Shown one piece after another: positions 23,437-33,025 of a stretch of DNA of 35,487 bases (the stretch's first letter is position 1; the number at the start of each line of letters is the position of its first letter). The position numbers and the translations under genes were made by a program. The stretch is from Gammaproteobacteria bacterium (lineage in GTDB: Bacteria > Pseudomonadota > Gammaproteobacteria > Steroidobacterales > Steroidobacteraceae). The stretch lies in the NCBI GenBank assembly GCA_016874055.1, contig VGVG01000016.1:1-35487 (forward strand). The letters run 5' to 3'. Below the pieces are notes generated by a model, which saw only the letters and a program-made list of their open reading frames with translations, did no database searches and was not told the DNA's origin.

Positions 23437-25032
23437 TCAGGAGCTACAAGAGAGTGCGGAGCAGCCTGCACGATGCCGCGCCCACTCAGGTCGACGCGAT
23501 GCGTACGCGTCTCGGTTCAGCTGCCGCTCGTATGGACGACGTAACACGCTGAGTAGCTCAGCGAGCGGCTCGACATTACCCTCCGCTGCCGCATCGATAG
23601 CCAGTTGTGCCAAGTAATTGCGGGGTAGGTAGCACGGATTATTGGCGTTCATGTGTCGCTGGCGCTCGCTCGTGTCGAGGCCACTCGCTTCGCCTCGCTT
23701 TTGCCACCGTAAAAACCACGCCTGCCATCGCGCCCTGAGATCTGCCGGGAATCGGCTAGCGTCATAGAGAGCTGGCTCGACTACTTGCTCGATCAGCCGA
23801 TACTCCCGATCGACGATGTGCTCGCCCAGTGCACGGAAGAAGATCGGCATGTCAGTCTCTACCGCCGCCATCAAAGAAAAAAGCTCATCGACGAGCGCCG
23901 TGTCACCCTCACGCTCGATGCTGTCCAAGCCAATTTTGCCGGCGAGCATACCCTGCCACGTAACGCGGTAGGTATTGCGGTAAAGTTCGAGTCCGCGCTG
24001 CAAGACGGCGCAATCTTCGATGATCGGCATGAGCGCGCCAGCGAGCCTCGCCAAGTTCCAGAGACCGATTTGCGGCTGCTTGCCATAGCAATAACGGCGA
24101 CCCGCAGCGTCCGTAGTATTTGGGGTCCAATTCGGGTCGTAACCCTCGAGCCAGCCGTATGGACCGTAATCGAGCGTCAGTCCGACAATGGACATATTAT
24201 CGGTATTCATCACACCGTGGACGAATCCGACCCGCATCCAGTGAGCGATCATCACCGCCGTGCGTCGGCAAATCTCGGTAAACCAAGCTGCAGGGGTCGC
24301 TGGGTCTTTGATGTCAAAGTTTGAGTAATGCGCGCAGATGACGTGATCGACGAGACGCCGCAGGACGACGTGTTCTTTGCTCGCTGCGTGGATCTCAAAG
24401 TTTCCAAAGCGAATAAAAGTCGGTGCAACACGGCATACGATCGCTCCGGGCTCGGGCTTCGGGTGTCCGTCATAGAACATGTCTCGAACCACCTGCTCGC
24501 CCGTCGATACGAGCGCGAGTGCTCTCGTCGTCGGAACGCCAAGGTGGTGCATGGCCTCACTACAAAGAAATTCGCGCAGCGACGAGCGAAGTACGGCCCG
24601 ACCGTCCGCGAATCGCGAATAGGGCGTCGGCCCCGCTCCCTTCAGCTGTAGCTCCTGTCGCGAACCGTCGAGTGCGATGAGTTCACCAAGCGTGATGGCA
24701 CGTCCGTCGCCGAGTTGCCCCGCCCAGTTGCCAAACTGATATCCGCCATATCGTGCCGCGTACGGACACATACCCGGCGCCAAACCGTTTCCCGCGAGGA
24801 TATCCACAGCAGCACCCTTCGACGGTGGACGCTCGAGACCGAGGCGCTCGGCCAGATCCTCGGACCATGCGAGCAGGCTCGGTGCAACGACGGCAGTTGG
24901 CGCGACAACGGTGTATGCCGCACCGGATACCTGACGCGGTACATTTTCGGATTGGGGATCCGCCGGTAGCGCCTCAACCACAGTTGATTCGAACTGAGTC
25001 TCTTGAAGTGCGCGCCGTGCGGACGTCGTCAT
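23437..25032 (-). CDS. selO: SelO-family protein adenylyltransferase (YdiU/UPF0061)
   Basis: A pseudokinase-fold enzyme that transfers AMP to Ser, Thr or Tyr residues of proteins. From ATG 25032 the product has 531 residues. Family stretches are YGGYQFGNWAGQLGDGRAI, ELQLKGAGPTPYSRFADGRA (glycine loop and ATP lysine), SSLREFLCSEAMHHLGVPTT, RVAPTFIRFGNFE, and the metal/catalytic segment FVHGVMNTDNMSIVGLTLDYGPYG. It ends in SCSS, the conserved C-terminal CSS tail in which eukaryotic SelO has selenocysteine and which allows redox control. A GTG start at 25050 would add six residues. It ends about 40 nt before the riboswitch, divergent from the MOSC gene. Confidence 0.94.
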   Translation of the reverse strand: MTTSARRALQETQFESTVVEALPADPQSENVPRQVSGAAYTVVAPTAVVAPSLLAWSEDLAERLGLERPPSKGAAVDILAGNGLAPGMCPYAARYGGYQFGNWAGQLGDGRAITLGELIALDGSRQELQLKGAGPTPYSRFADGRAVLRSSLREFLCSEAMHHLGVPTTRALALVSTGEQVVRDMFYDGHPKPEPGAIVCRVAPTFIRFGNFEIHAASKEHVVLRRLVDHVICAHYSNFDIKDPATPAAWFTEICRRTAVMIAHWMRVGFVHGVMNTDNMSIVGLTLDYGPYGWLEGYDPNWTPNTTDAAGRRYCYGKQPQIGLWNLARLAGALMPIIEDCAVLQRGLELYRNTYRVTWQGMLAGKIGLDSIEREGDTALVDELFSLMAAVETDMPIFFRALGEHIVDREYRLIEQVVEPALYDASRFPADLRARWQAWFLRWQKRGEASGLDTSERQRHMNANNPCYLPRNYLAQLAIDAAAEGNVEPLAELLSVLRRPYERQLNRDAYASRRPEWARHRAGCSALSCSS

Positions 25033-25081
25033 CGACGAATTGTAGCCCACGACTCCACAGTTGCAGCGTTATCATGCGAGC

Positions 25082-25861
25082 GTGAATCGGAACGTCCGCA
25101 TCCACTCGCTGCACATCTACCCCGTCAAATCGGGACGAGTCATCGACCTTAACGTCGCACGCATCGGCCCACGCGGACTTCATTACGATCGCGAGTGGAT
25201 GTTCATTACCGCCGAGGGGCGGTTCGTGACCCAACGCAGCCACCCCACGCTGGCTCTGCTCGAAGCGACCCTAGATAGCTCTGGAATCACACTCTCGCAT
25301 CCGCAGGCGGGGCAATTAACGGTGGAAAGACCCGCCCTTATGGCCACCGCGCCGAATAATTGGCGCTCCGTCAACGTCTGGAAACGCAGTATCGACGCCA
25401 TCGATCTTGGAAGAGAAGCCGCACGTTTCGCGAGCGCGGTCATTGGCGAGCCTGCGCGAATTGTTGCAGCCAGCGCGGATAATTTTACGGATGGCTATCC
25501 TCTGCTCGTCTGTACACTGGCCTCGCTCGCAGACTTAAACCACCGCTTGCCATCGGCTCTACCTATGAATCGTTTTCGACCGAACCTCGTGCTCGATGGT
25601 CTCGATGCCTGGAACGAGGATCAGATTAAAGAATTACGCATCAACGACGTGTACCTAAAGTTCGTAAAGGCGTGTACTCGATGTGCCATAACGGGTATCG
25701 ACCAGCAGAGTGGACTAAAAGGCGTAAGCCCTTTGCCTATCCTGCATGGATTCAGATTTGACGCGGCACTGGGAGGCGTCACTTTCGGACAAAATGCACG
25801 CGTAGAGTGCAGCGTCAGCAGCTCACTGCGAATCGGTGACGCGGTCGAAATCTTAAGTTGA
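25082..25861 (+). CDS. MOSC-domain protein (YcbX/mARC-like molybdenum cofactor enzyme)
   Basis: A 259-residue protein from GTG 25082; a TTG at 25061 would add seven residues. The N-terminal MOSC_N barrel is clear (IHSLHIYPVKSGRVIDLN, GLHYDREWMFITAEGRFVTQR). The C-terminal MOSC domain holds the cofactor-binding cysteine in KACTRCAITGIDQQSG. E. coli YcbX has a C-terminal ferredoxin domain and detoxifies N-hydroxylated bases; this protein ends after the MOSC domain, so it would need a separate electron donor. It reads away from selO and its last 9 nt overlap the 3' end of the convergent desaturase gene. Confidence 0.85.
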   Translation: MNRNVRIHSLHIYPVKSGRVIDLNVARIGPRGLHYDREWMFITAEGRFVTQRSHPTLALLEATLDSSGITLSHPQAGQLTVERPALMATAPNNWRSVNVWKRSIDAIDLGREAARFASAVIGEPARIVAASADNFTDGYPLLVCTLASLADLNHRLPSALPMNRFRPNLVLDGLDAWNEDQIKELRINDVYLKFVKACTRCAITGIDQQSGLKGVSPLPILHGFRFDAALGGVTFGQNARVECSVSSSLRIGDAVEILS

Positions 25862-26914
25862 GCTAGTGACTAAAGGAACGCGCGAGGTCACTTGGCCACG
25901 AAAATCGAGCCAAGCGTGATTAGTGTAGTCGTAGAGCTTACAGCGACGCACGCAGTCGCGATACGTCTGCCAGTTCATTCGATAAATCTGGAACTGATCG
26001 TTGAAGCGCTCAGTGAGCAGCGCCTGTGCACGACGCAGTGAGTACATCGGAATACGCGGATTCAGGTGATGCGCGTTGTGCTCCATAATATTATGGAGTA
26101 ATCGATCCATGCCCAAAGGCAACCTGACCTGAACTGTTGCGGTGAGGTAAGCGCGATATTGCTGCCACTCGTGCCGCTTTAGGAACCACGCGATTTTCGG
26201 ATGAGTGTGATGGACGAACACCACAAACCCCATCACCACATTCCAGAGAACGAACGGCACGATCACGCCAAGCGTGAGCAGCAGTACGAGGCTCTGATTA
26301 GTTTCGAAAGCTACCAGGATGACCAGCGACACCCAGGTCAGCATGCCCGACGTTACGAGCGCGCTATCCCAATGATATTTGGCACGGCTCGCGCCGATCT
26401 GTTTGCGCGTGGCGAAGTAGAGCTTCTTCCACCATAACTCGAGAAAATAGTAGAGTCCCCATCCGAGACCGCTGCGGTAAATGCGCTCGAGAGCGCGGCG
26501 ATAGCGCGGCAGCGCGTCAAACTCTACTTTGGAGAACGGCGTCCAAACCTGATCGCGGCCCTTGAGATTGTTGAAACCGTGATGAGCCACGTTATGACCG
26601 ACATCCCACAGGCTGAACGCCGTCATCGAGGGCAAAAAGGCGATTCGACCAACGACCTGATTGAGCCACTCACTCTTAAAGAATGAGCCATGACAAGCAT
26701 CGTGACCGATGAGAAAAAGGCGAACGATGCCCACGGTGATCATCGACGACCCGAGCACCTTGAGCCACATCGAAGCGTCGATGAGCACGAGCGTGAGGCC
26801 GCCAGCAAACAGGGCAAGATCGATGGCAAGAGCAAAGAAAGGCTTGAGATAGCCCGCGTTTTCGAGGGCAATCAGTAAGGCCTTGCGACTCGGGTTCTCA
26901 GTGCTGGTCTGCAT
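25853..26914 (-). CDS. Membrane fatty acid desaturase
   Basis: A 353-residue integral membrane di-iron desaturase. The three histidine boxes are H71-xxx-H75 (GHDACHGSF), H107-xxx-HH (GHNVAHHGFNN) and the C-terminal HNAHH (MEHNAHHLNPRIP), with hydrophobic pairs between them (LFAGGLTLVLIDASMWL, LVSLVILVAFETNQSLVLLL-like). The layout matches the Delta-12/DesA-like FA_desaturase group, which inserts a double bond in acyl chains at the inner membrane. Regiospecificity cannot be read from the sequence. It is divergent from putA, with only 62 nt between the start codons, and its end overlaps the MOSC gene by 9 nt. Confidence 0.88.
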   Translation of the reverse strand: MQTSTENPSRKALLIALENAGYLKPFFALAIDLALFAGGLTLVLIDASMWLKVLGSSMITVGIVRLFLIGHDACHGSFFKSEWLNQVVGRIAFLPSMTAFSLWDVGHNVAHHGFNNLKGRDQVWTPFSKVEFDALPRYRRALERIYRSGLGWGLYYFLELWWKKLYFATRKQIGASRAKYHWDSALVTSGMLTWVSLVILVAFETNQSLVLLLTLGVIVPFVLWNVVMGFVVFVHHTHPKIAWFLKRHEWQQYRAYLTATVQVRLPLGMDRLLHNIMEHNAHHLNPRIPMYSLRRAQALLTERFNDQFQIYRMNWQTYRDCVRRCKLYDYTNHAWLDFRGQVTSRVPLVTSST

Positions 26915-26940
26915 TACCTCTTGCCCTCAAGTCATCGAAG

Positions 26941-26969
26941 TGGGCACAGATTGTACCCGGGCTCATAAT
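26941..26969 (+). promoter_or_regulatory. Candidate putA promoter, possibly leaderless
   Basis: TGGGCA (26941-26946) and CATAAT (26964-26969) are 17 nt apart. A start 7 nt after the -10 would coincide with the putA ATG at 26977, giving a leaderless or nearly leaderless message. The only Shine-Dalgarno-like sequence, AAGGA, is just 2 nt from the ATG. Confidence 0.3.
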
Positions 26970-26976
26970 AAGGAAC

Positions 26977-29900
26977 ATGACATTCCTCTCATCGCCTCCT
27001 CGCAGCGAGTCCGCGGACGTTTTACAGCTGCTCGATTCACTTGAGGAGTGGTGGCGCGAGGCTGCGATCGCCACCGGTCGCGCGCTCGTCGCAGGCGCTC
27101 GATGCCGCGCCGATGAACGCCCCTATCTTGATGAATTTCTTCAGGAATTCGGTCTCTCCAACCAGGAAGGAATCGCGCTCATGTGCCTCGCCGAGGCCTT
27201 GCTGCGCATTCCCGATGACGACACTGCCGACCGCCTGATCGCCGAAAAAATAGCGAGCGGCAACTGGGACTCCCACTCGGGACGATCCTCATCCGTATTC
27301 GTCAATGCGTCGACCTGGGGCCTCATGCTGACCGGCCGACTCGTGGATCTACCGGTAGACCTGACGGGCGACACCCGACACTGGTTGCACGGGCTTAGTC
27401 AGCGCATGACCGAACCCGTGGTACGTAATGCTCTGCGTCGTGCCATGCGCATCATCGGTGGCGAGTTCGTCGTGGGACGCAGCATCCAGGAGGCGCTCGA
27501 TCGCTGCACTTCGGAGCCCACCCTCGCACTCTGCTCCTTCGACATGCTAGGGGAGGGCGCTCGAACGGACATCGATGCAGAGCGATATGCAAAGGCCTAT
27601 GCGTCAGCGATCAACGCCATTACGACGGCCCGAGGACAACACGATACGTCGTCACCGCACTCGTACCACTCTATCTCGATCAAACTCTCGGCTCTTGATC
27701 CACGCTACGCCCTCATGCAGCGCCGACGTACCCTCGATCGCCTGCTGCCGCGCGCGCTTGAGCTCGCCCGACTCGGTGCAGCATATGGACTTGACCTGAC
27801 CATCGATGCTGAGGAGCAGGATCGATTAGAGCTGTCGCTCGAACTCTTCAGCGAAATCGCGCGCGACCCGAAAACGCGCGACTGGCCGGGCCTCGGGATA
27901 GCGGTGCAAGCCTACGGACGTCGAGCGCCTCAAGTCGTCGATTTCGTAACGTCCCTTGCCCACGGACTCCGCCGTCCTCTAGCCGTACGCCTTGTCAAAG
28001 GCGCCTACTGGGACGGCGAGATCAAGCGAGCGCAGGAGCGCGGACTGGCCGAGTACCCGGTGTATACGCGCAAGTGCTCGACAGATGTGGCGTATCTCGC
28101 CTGTGCGCGCAAGTTGCTCGCCGCCCCTCTCATCTATCCACAGTTCGCCACTCATAACGCCCACACGATCGGCGCCATTCTCGCCATGTCTCGAAACGCG
28201 AGTCCCACCGGCCGTGCGGCGCCTGCGTTTGAGTTCCAGCGGCTGCATGGCATGGGCATCCTGCTTTATGACGAGGCTCGTCGACAGCTACCCAATTTTC
28301 CGCCGGTACGAGTCTACGCGCCTGTCGGTGCACATGCCGATCTGCTCGCGTACCTCGTCCGTCGCCTGCTCGAGAACGGTGCAAATACATCGTTCGTCAA
28401 CCATTTCATGGACAAGCGTGTCTCAGTTGCAGACGTTGTCGGCGACCTGGTTGGAGAGGTACGTATGAGGTTTAAAGATGCGAAGGTGGCTCATCCCGGG
28501 ATCTCGCTGCCGCCGAAACTTTTCGGCGATGCGAGAAAAAACTCGGTGGGTCTCGACTTCGGACTCGAAGAAACGCTACAGGCCCTGCGAAAGGTCTGCG
28601 ATACGCACCCTCTGAGCCCGATGCCCGCATTCGCTTCGGTTACCGCGGTCGCGCCTGCGCTCGATGCGGCGCTGGCTGCGCTTCCCGATTGGCAACGACG
28701 GGGCGTCGAATCCCGCTCCGTTTGTCTAGAAGGCGCCGCCGATCTGCTTGAGCAACAGCGCGACCGATTTCTCGCACTGCTTGTCCAGGAGGCCGGAAAA
28801 ACATTCGGTGATGCGCTCGCCGAAGTGAGGGAGGCTGCCGACTTCTGTCGCTACTACGCCGCCCAAGCGCGCGAGCTTCAGAGTATGCCTCAGCGGCTTG
28901 CAGGCCCCACCGGCGAAACCAACGACTTACATCTCGTCGGGCGTGGTGTGTTTGCGTGTATCAGTCCCTGGAATTTCCCGCTCGCCATCTTTGCGGGTCA
29001 AGTCGCGGCAGCGCTCGTCACGGGTAATACTGTCGTCGCAAAGCCCGCAGAAACTACGCCGCGTATTGCCCTCGCTTTCGCTGAGCTGCTGCGTCAGGCA
29101 GGTGTTTTGAACAACGCCTTACAGGTCTTGCCGATGATCGGTCGGGATTTCGGTGACACCGCTCTGGAGCATCCCGCTTTGGCCGGTATCGTGTTCACCG
29201 GCTCGACGGCTACGGCACGTTGGATCAATCAAAAATTGGCGGCGCGTCCGGGGGCGATCTTACCGCTCATCGCGGAGACCGGCGGGATCAACGCCATGAT
29301 CGTTGACTCCACCGCTCTACCCGAGCAAGTGGTTGACGATACCATCGCCTCGGCTTTCGGCAGTGCGGGTCAACGCTGTTCAGCGCTGCGGCTTCTTTGC
29401 GTTCAGGACGATATCGCAGACCGCATCATCGACATGCTGAGGGGCGCGATGGATACACTCGTCGTGGGTGATCCGCGTGATCTCGCCGTCGATATTGGAC
29501 CGGTCATCAGCCTTCAGGCGGTGCGTCAGATACACGAGCATGTTGAAGAGATGAGTCTTCGAGGTCGGCTGCTTCATGTGGGTCGTCCAGTGAACGTCCC
29601 CTCAAGCCTCGGTGCGGACCTCATCGATCCCAGGCGCTACGTGGTCCCCCACCTGATCGAACTCGACTCCGCATGTGATCTCTCCCGCGAGGCTTTCGGG
29701 CCTATCCTGCACGTTATCCGCTATGCCCCACGCGAACTTCCGCAGTTACTTGGAAAATTACGCGCTAGTGGTTACGCGTTGACGCTCGGTATTCAAAGCC
29801 GACTCGAGTCGACACGGGAGCGCGTTTACGCGCTGTCGAATGCCGGCAACGTGTACGTAAATCGCAATATGGTCAGTGCGGTGGTCGGCGTGCAGCCCTT

Positions 29901-30036
29901 TGGCGGATCGGGTCTATCGGGTACGGGTCCAAAGGCCGGTGGCCCGCACTATCTTTTGCGCTTCGTCACGGAGCGCACTTTGACGATCAACACGACCGCA
30001 ACCGGCGGAAACACCGCCTTGCTCAGTCTCGACTAA
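26977..30036 (+). CDS. putA: Bifunctional proline dehydrogenase / P5C dehydrogenase, short PutA
   Basis: A 1019-residue PutA that oxidises proline to glutamate in two channelled steps. The FAD-dependent proline dehydrogenase barrel covers about residues 150-460 (HSISIKLSALDPRY, RLVKGAYWDGEIKRAQ, FATHNAHTIG, FEFQRLHGMG). The NAD-dependent aldehyde dehydrogenase covers about 540-1000 (CISPWNFPLAIF, VFTGSTATARW, ETGGINAMIVDST) with catalytic C801 in SAGQRCSALR. The length shows that it lacks the N-terminal ribbon-helix-helix repressor domain and the extra C-terminal domain of E. coli PutA, so it cannot repress its own gene by that route. It is a single gene, divergent from the desaturase and convergent with the aceE remnant, 7 nt apart. 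Confidence 0.95.
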   Translation: MTFLSSPPRSESADVLQLLDSLEEWWREAAIATGRALVAGARCRADERPYLDEFLQEFGLSNQEGIALMCLAEALLRIPDDDTADRLIAEKIASGNWDSHSGRSSSVFVNASTWGLMLTGRLVDLPVDLTGDTRHWLHGLSQRMTEPVVRNALRRAMRIIGGEFVVGRSIQEALDRCTSEPTLALCSFDMLGEGARTDIDAERYAKAYASAINAITTARGQHDTSSPHSYHSISIKLSALDPRYALMQRRRTLDRLLPRALELARLGAAYGLDLTIDAEEQDRLELSLELFSEIARDPKTRDWPGLGIAVQAYGRRAPQVVDFVTSLAHGLRRPLAVRLVKGAYWDGEIKRAQERGLAEYPVYTRKCSTDVAYLACARKLLAAPLIYPQFATHNAHTIGAILAMSRNASPTGRAAPAFEFQRLHGMGILLYDEARRQLPNFPPVRVYAPVGAHADLLAYLVRRLLENGANTSFVNHFMDKRVSVADVVGDLVGEVRMRFKDAKVAHPGISLPPKLFGDARKNSVGLDFGLEETLQALRKVCDTHPLSPMPAFASVTAVAPALDAALAALPDWQRRGVESRSVCLEGAADLLEQQRDRFLALLVQEAGKTFGDALAEVREAADFCRYYAAQARELQSMPQRLAGPTGETNDLHLVGRGVFACISPWNFPLAIFAGQVAAALVTGNTVVAKPAETTPRIALAFAELLRQAGVLNNALQVLPMIGRDFGDTALEHPALAGIVFTGSTATARWINQKLAARPGAILPLIAETGGINAMIVDSTALPEQVVDDTIASAFGSAGQRCSALRLLCVQDDIADRIIDMLRGAMDTLVVGDPRDLAVDIGPVISLQAVRQIHEHVEEMSLRGRLLHVGRPVNVPSSLGADLIDPRRYVVPHLIELDSACDLSREAFGPILHVIRYAPRELPQLLGKLRASGYALTLGIQSRLESTRERVYALSNAGNVYVNRNMVSAVVGVQPFGGSGLSGTGPKAGGPHYLLRFVTERTLTINTTATGGNTALLSLD

Positions 30037-30043
30037 GGAACCC

Positions 30044-31400
30044 TCAGCGCTGCCACGGCGGATCGGAGGCTACGGCGCCGAGACGACTTGCAGCTTCGAT
30101 GAGCCGCATCGACGGCAGTCGCCTGGAATCGACCAGCGCCTGTACAGCCGCCAGCGCGATGCTCGAGCAGTCGACCTCAAAGAATTCACGTAACACAGAT
30201 CGGGTATCGCTGCGCCCAAAACCATCCGTACCAAGTACGACAAAGCGTCGATTCGGCAGGTAACTTACCAACATCTGCGGCACCGCACGGACGTAGTCCG
30301 ATGCGGCAACGATGGGCGCATCTCCCGACAGGCAAGCCGCGAGGTACGATATTTTACGAGGCGCTGTCGGTGATAACCGACACTCACGCTCAAGTGCAGC
30401 CGCCTCGCGAGCAAGCTCGCTGTAACTCGTGACACTCCAGATTTCGCTCGAAATCGCCATCTCACGCTCAAGCCACTCTCCTGCCGCGATCACCTCACGC
30501 AGAATGGCCCCCGCACCCAATAGGTGGACGACCGCCACGGAACCGCAGGTCGCATAGCGATATATCCCTTTAATCACGCCTTCGTAGGCCGCCGTCGGTA
30601 TCGAGGGATGCGGATAGTTTTCATTCATGACGGTCAGGTAATAGAACTCGTCCCGACCCTCCTCGAGCATGCGACGCGCACCATGATCAAAAATAATCGC
30701 GAGCTCGCCTGCGAATGCGGGATCGTAGGCCCGGCAATTCGGGACGGTGGCTGCGACGAGATGGCTCGACCCGTCTCGATGCTGCAAACCCTCGCCTCCA
30801 AGCGTGGTGCGGCCGGCCGTCGCGCCGAGCAAGAACCCCCGCGCCCGCGCTGGTCGGCCGCCGCCCAGATGAGATCACCGACCCGCTGGAAGCCGAAGAT
30901 TTAAATAGATATAGAGCGCTAGCAACGTTACGCCGTGCACGCTGTAGGCGGTGGCCGCTGCAACCCAGGACGAAAGCGCTCCGGCCTCGGTGATACCTTC
31001 CTAGAGCAGCTGGCCATCGCGACTCTCGCGATAGGACAGGATGGAAGCCCGCCTCGAAGATTTCGGCGGCAGAGGCATAGGTTGCAACGTGGCCCCCGAG
31101 CTCGCCATAGGCCTTGTTCGCCCTGACGACCATGGCAAGAGCGTTCCAACGCATGATCGCCGTGAGACGCTCCTCGATCGCAACATCGCCCGGGTGCACC
31201 GCCTGCTCATCGAGCGGCAGCGTATTCTGATAAGCCGAGTACGGCATCACGTGCGCGACGACGCCCAGTTGCTGCGCCTGCTGCTCAAGTTGGGTGAGCA
31301 GATACAGCCCGCGTTCACGGCCACCCGCTGCGACTGCGGCGCGTAACGCTTCAAGCCACTCGGAAGTCTCCTCTGGATCGATATCTTTCATCGAATCCAT
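30044..31400 (-). pseudogene. aceE: Collapsed pyruvate dehydrogenase E1 gene with a large internal deletion
   Basis: About 450 codons remain of an E1 gene that is normally about 890. The N-terminal part, 31400 to about 31045, starts MDSMKDIDPEETSEWLEAL and keeps RWNALAMVVRANK and GGHVATYASAAEIFEAGF (near residue 130). It then jumps to a sequence belonging near residue 600 (SYRESRDGQLL, EGITEAGALSSWVAAATAYS). Between there and the end are an amber codon at 31001-31003, a frameshift near 30905 and another in the G-run at 30836-30840. The C-terminal part (ATAGRTTLGGEGLQHRDGSS, VMNENYPHPS, VLGTDGFGRSDTR) is intact to its TGA. The thiamine diphosphate site lies in the deleted part, so no active enzyme can be made. 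An intact copy should exist elsewhere. Confidence 0.9.
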
Positions 31401-31402
31401 GG

Positions 31403-33025
31403 TCACGCCGGGAGCGCGTGATCCTTAAAGCGCTCGCGTAATACGCTCTTCTGCATTTTGCCCGTGGCGCCGAGCGGAATGACATCGACGAATACGACAT
31501 CATCCGGGATCTGCCATTTGGCGACCTTACCGGCAAAGAAAGTGAGCACGTGCTCACGATCAATGTTTGCACCCGACTTCTTAACCGCAACCAGCAAGGG
31601 CCGCTCATCCCATTTGGGATGCGGCACTGCAATGCAGGCGGCCATCGCGATGGCCGGGTGCGCCATGGCAATGTTCTCGATGTCGATGGAGCTGATCCAT
31701 TCACCGCCCGACTTGATGACGTCCTTGCTGCGATCGGTAATCTGCAGATAACCGTCGGCATCGATAGTCGCGACATCGCCCGTGTGAAACCAACCGTCTA
31801 TGAGTAAGGACTCTTGCTCGCGCTTGAAATACTTTGAGGCGATCCACGGTCCACGAACAAGAAGATCACCCGAGGTTTTACCATCCCAAGGCAGCTCCTC
31901 TCCGTCCGGATCGACGATCTTCATATCAACCCCGAACACCGCTCGACCTTGCTTGGCAACGATGGGCAGCTGCTCTTCCCAACTGAGGCCGACGTGCTTG
32001 TTACGCAGTGCGCCCACCGTACCGAGTGGAGACATCTCCGTCATACCCCAGCCGTGCAACACCTCGACGCCGAGCTTATGAAACGCGTCGATCATCGCGG
32101 GCGGACACGTAGAACCGCCGACGCTGGTTCGACGCAGCGTTGAGAATCGCTTGCCCTCACTGGAGAGATGATTAAGCAGACCAAGCCACACCGTCGGTAC
32201 ACCGGCCGCGCAGGTCACCTGCTCGGCCTCCATCAATTCGTAGATGGATTTGCCATCGAGCGCAGCACCCGGCCACACCACCTTCGCGCCCATCATCGGC
32301 GCGCTGTACGGTACACCCCAGGCGTTCACGTGAAACATCGGTACGACAGGCAAGATGCAATCGCGCGCCGACAGGAACGTCGAGTCCGGGAGCGAACCTG
32401 CGTAGGCATGCAAGGTCGTGGAGCGATGGCTATACAGCACGCCTTTCGGATCACCCGTTGTTCCGCTCGTATAGCAAAGCCCGGCCGCCAGACGCTCATC
32501 GAACACGGGCCATTCGTAACGTCCGTCCTCAGCGCCGATCCACGCCTCGTAGCTCAAAAGATTGGGGATACCCGAATACTCAGGTAACGCCTCGGTCTCG
32601 CAGAGCGCAACCCAATGGCGCACCGTTCTACAGTACGGCGCGATCGCCTTTACGAGCGGTAGAAAAGTCATATCGAAGCAGAAGACGCGATCTTCGGCGT
32701 CGTTTGCGATCCACGCCACCTGCTCGGGCTTGAGGCGTGGGTTGATCGTGTGGATTACCCGACTACTTCCACTCACGCCGTAATAAAGCTCAAAGTGCCG
32801 ATATCCGTTCCATGCGAGCGTTGCGACTCGATCGCTCTGCGCGAGCCCGAGCGTATCGAGTGCAGAGGCGACTTTCTTTGATCGGTTAAGTGCTCCGCGA
32901 TAGGTATATCGGTGAATATCCCCCTCGACTCGGCGCGATACCATCTCGATGTCGCCGTGGTGGCGCCCTGCATGCTCCAAAAACCGCCAGATCAAGAGCG
33001 GTTCGTCCTGCATCAGTCCGAGCAT
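31403..33025 (-). CDS. Acyl-CoA ligase, DmdB / medium-chain fatty acid type
   Basis: A 540-residue adenylate-forming ligase. Motifs in order: P-loop YTSGTTGDPKGVLYSHRST, MFHVNAWGVPYSAPM, adenine site GWGMTEMSPLGT, hinge GWFHTGDVATIDADGYLQI, DRSKDVIKSGGEWISSIDIE, and the C-terminal catalytic lysine in IPLGATGKMQKS. The start MLGLMQDEPLLIWRFLEHA and the length match enzymes called 3-(methylthio)propionyl-CoA ligase (DmdB) or medium-chain fatty acyl-CoA synthetase. The acid substrate is not decided. Its start lies inside the 3' end of the upstream exported-protein gene (13-nt overlap), and its stop is 2 nt before the aceE remnant start. Confidence 0.88.
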   Translation of the reverse strand: MLGLMQDEPLLIWRFLEHAGRHHGDIEMVSRRVEGDIHRYTYRGALNRSKKVASALDTLGLAQSDRVATLAWNGYRHFELYYGVSGSSRVIHTINPRLKPEQVAWIANDAEDRVFCFDMTFLPLVKAIAPYCRTVRHWVALCETEALPEYSGIPNLLSYEAWIGAEDGRYEWPVFDERLAAGLCYTSGTTGDPKGVLYSHRSTTLHAYAGSLPDSTFLSARDCILPVVPMFHVNAWGVPYSAPMMGAKVVWPGAALDGKSIYELMEAEQVTCAAGVPTVWLGLLNHLSSEGKRFSTLRRTSVGGSTCPPAMIDAFHKLGVEVLHGWGMTEMSPLGTVGALRNKHVGLSWEEQLPIVAKQGRAVFGVDMKIVDPDGEELPWDGKTSGDLLVRGPWIASKYFKREQESLLIDGWFHTGDVATIDADGYLQITDRSKDVIKSGGEWISSIDIENIAMAHPAIAMAACIAVPHPKWDERPLLVAVKKSGANIDREHVLTFFAGKVAKWQIPDDVVFVDVIPLGATGKMQKSVLRERFKDHALPA

